From Actinomycetota bacterium (lineage in GTDB: Bacteria; Actinomycetota; Thermoleophilia; Gaiellales; Gaiellaceae), in the NCBI GenBank assembly GCA_005883355.1, contig VAXG01000035.1, forward strand, positions 22,119-86,118: 64,000 bases of DNA. The letters run 5' to 3'. A program made the position numbers and the translations under genes. Position 1 is the stretch's first letter. Each line of letters opens with the position of its first letter. Positions 63,982 to 64,000 of the stretch are shown here, in pieces. The notes below the pieces were generated by a model. The model worked only from the letters and a program-made list of their open reading frames with translations, ran no database searches and was not told the DNA's origin.

Positions 63982-64000
63982 GCCCCGTTGGGCCGGGGCG
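63982..64000. repeat. GCCCCG/CGGGGC hairpin at the window edge
   Basis: Arms GCCCCG and CGGGGC around TTGGGC; TCAATATTGA (63961-63970) just upstream is a palindrome. No gene is visible in 63925-64000; the downstream context is cut off. Confidence 0.35.

Noticed and set aside
1..64000. CRISPR array, tRNA, rRNA, complete IS element or prophage
   Set aside because: No regularly spaced direct repeats, no structural RNA genes and no transposase or phage structural gene were seen.

Overview
The window is GC-rich DNA (roughly two-thirds G+C by eye) packed with genes on both strands. Many starts are GTG or TTG, neighbouring genes often overlap by 4 bp, and there are no tRNA or rRNA genes. Gene content (DipZ, a DUF3052 protein, ClpS, actinobacterial-style XRE-TPR regulators, split KorA/KorB, a 2,3-BPG-independent mutase of the archaeal type) points to Actinomycetota, most likely a soil Thermoleophilia (Gaiellales or Solirubrobacterales-like) lineage; that placement is inference. 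Many genes carry a TANNNT hexamer ending 6-8 nt before the start codon and no Shine-Dalgarno (SD) sequence, which implies widespread leaderless transcription. I used this spacing to choose several starts.

Layout. 0-4.7 kb: peroxiredoxin remnant, SIMPL protein, secreted glycoside hydrolase, a frameshifted small gene, an AlbA-like protein and a glyoxalase-fold protein. 4.7-13.7 kb: 2-oxoacid:ferredoxin oxidoreductase beta and alpha subunits separated by unrelated genes, a membrane protein, an MFS exporter fused to a winged helix, and an O-antigen ligase-like protein. 13.7-16.6 kb: a six-codon micro-ORF with a strong SD, divergent from an overlapping XRE-TPR / AlkA glycosylase / macrodomain operon. 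16.6-23.4 kb: proC, pgl, regulators, a PrmC-like methylase and beta-oxidation genes, with small hairpin-rich inserts at gene 3' ends. 23.5-33.5 kb: an SF2 helicase, DipZ, and a five-gene two-component / LolA-like / ABC operon. 33.5-38.1 kb: PAC2, CtaA, ApgM, NMN adenylyltransferase and SelD. 39.1-41.5 kb: a second XRE-TPR regulator followed by an exported 37-residue peptide with a near-perfect SD, several micro-genes, an inverted-repeat operator and a probable free-standing small RNA. 41.5-56.8 kb: MFS, acyl-CoA synthetases, NadE, a uracil-glycosylase/NUDIX fusion, OsmC, ClpS, an aminotransferase, MscS, peptidases and Acs. 56.8-64 kb: an amidohydrolase leading into a three-subunit molybdenum hydroxylase with a MobA-like protein, a lipoprotein cyclophilin, a RodZ/LytR_C-like protein and a GNAT acetyltransferase.

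The most promising undescribed biology: (1) two HTH-TPR regulators, each next to a micro-ORF that has a strong SD in a genome region that mostly lacks them, resembling peptide-sensing (RRNPP-type) circuits; the second also sits beside a repeat operator and a small-RNA promoter. (2) Short hairpin inserts that entered the 3' ends of proC and nadE and left a second, codon-aligned copy of the host gene's last residues. (3) A leaderless start that appears to use AUC.
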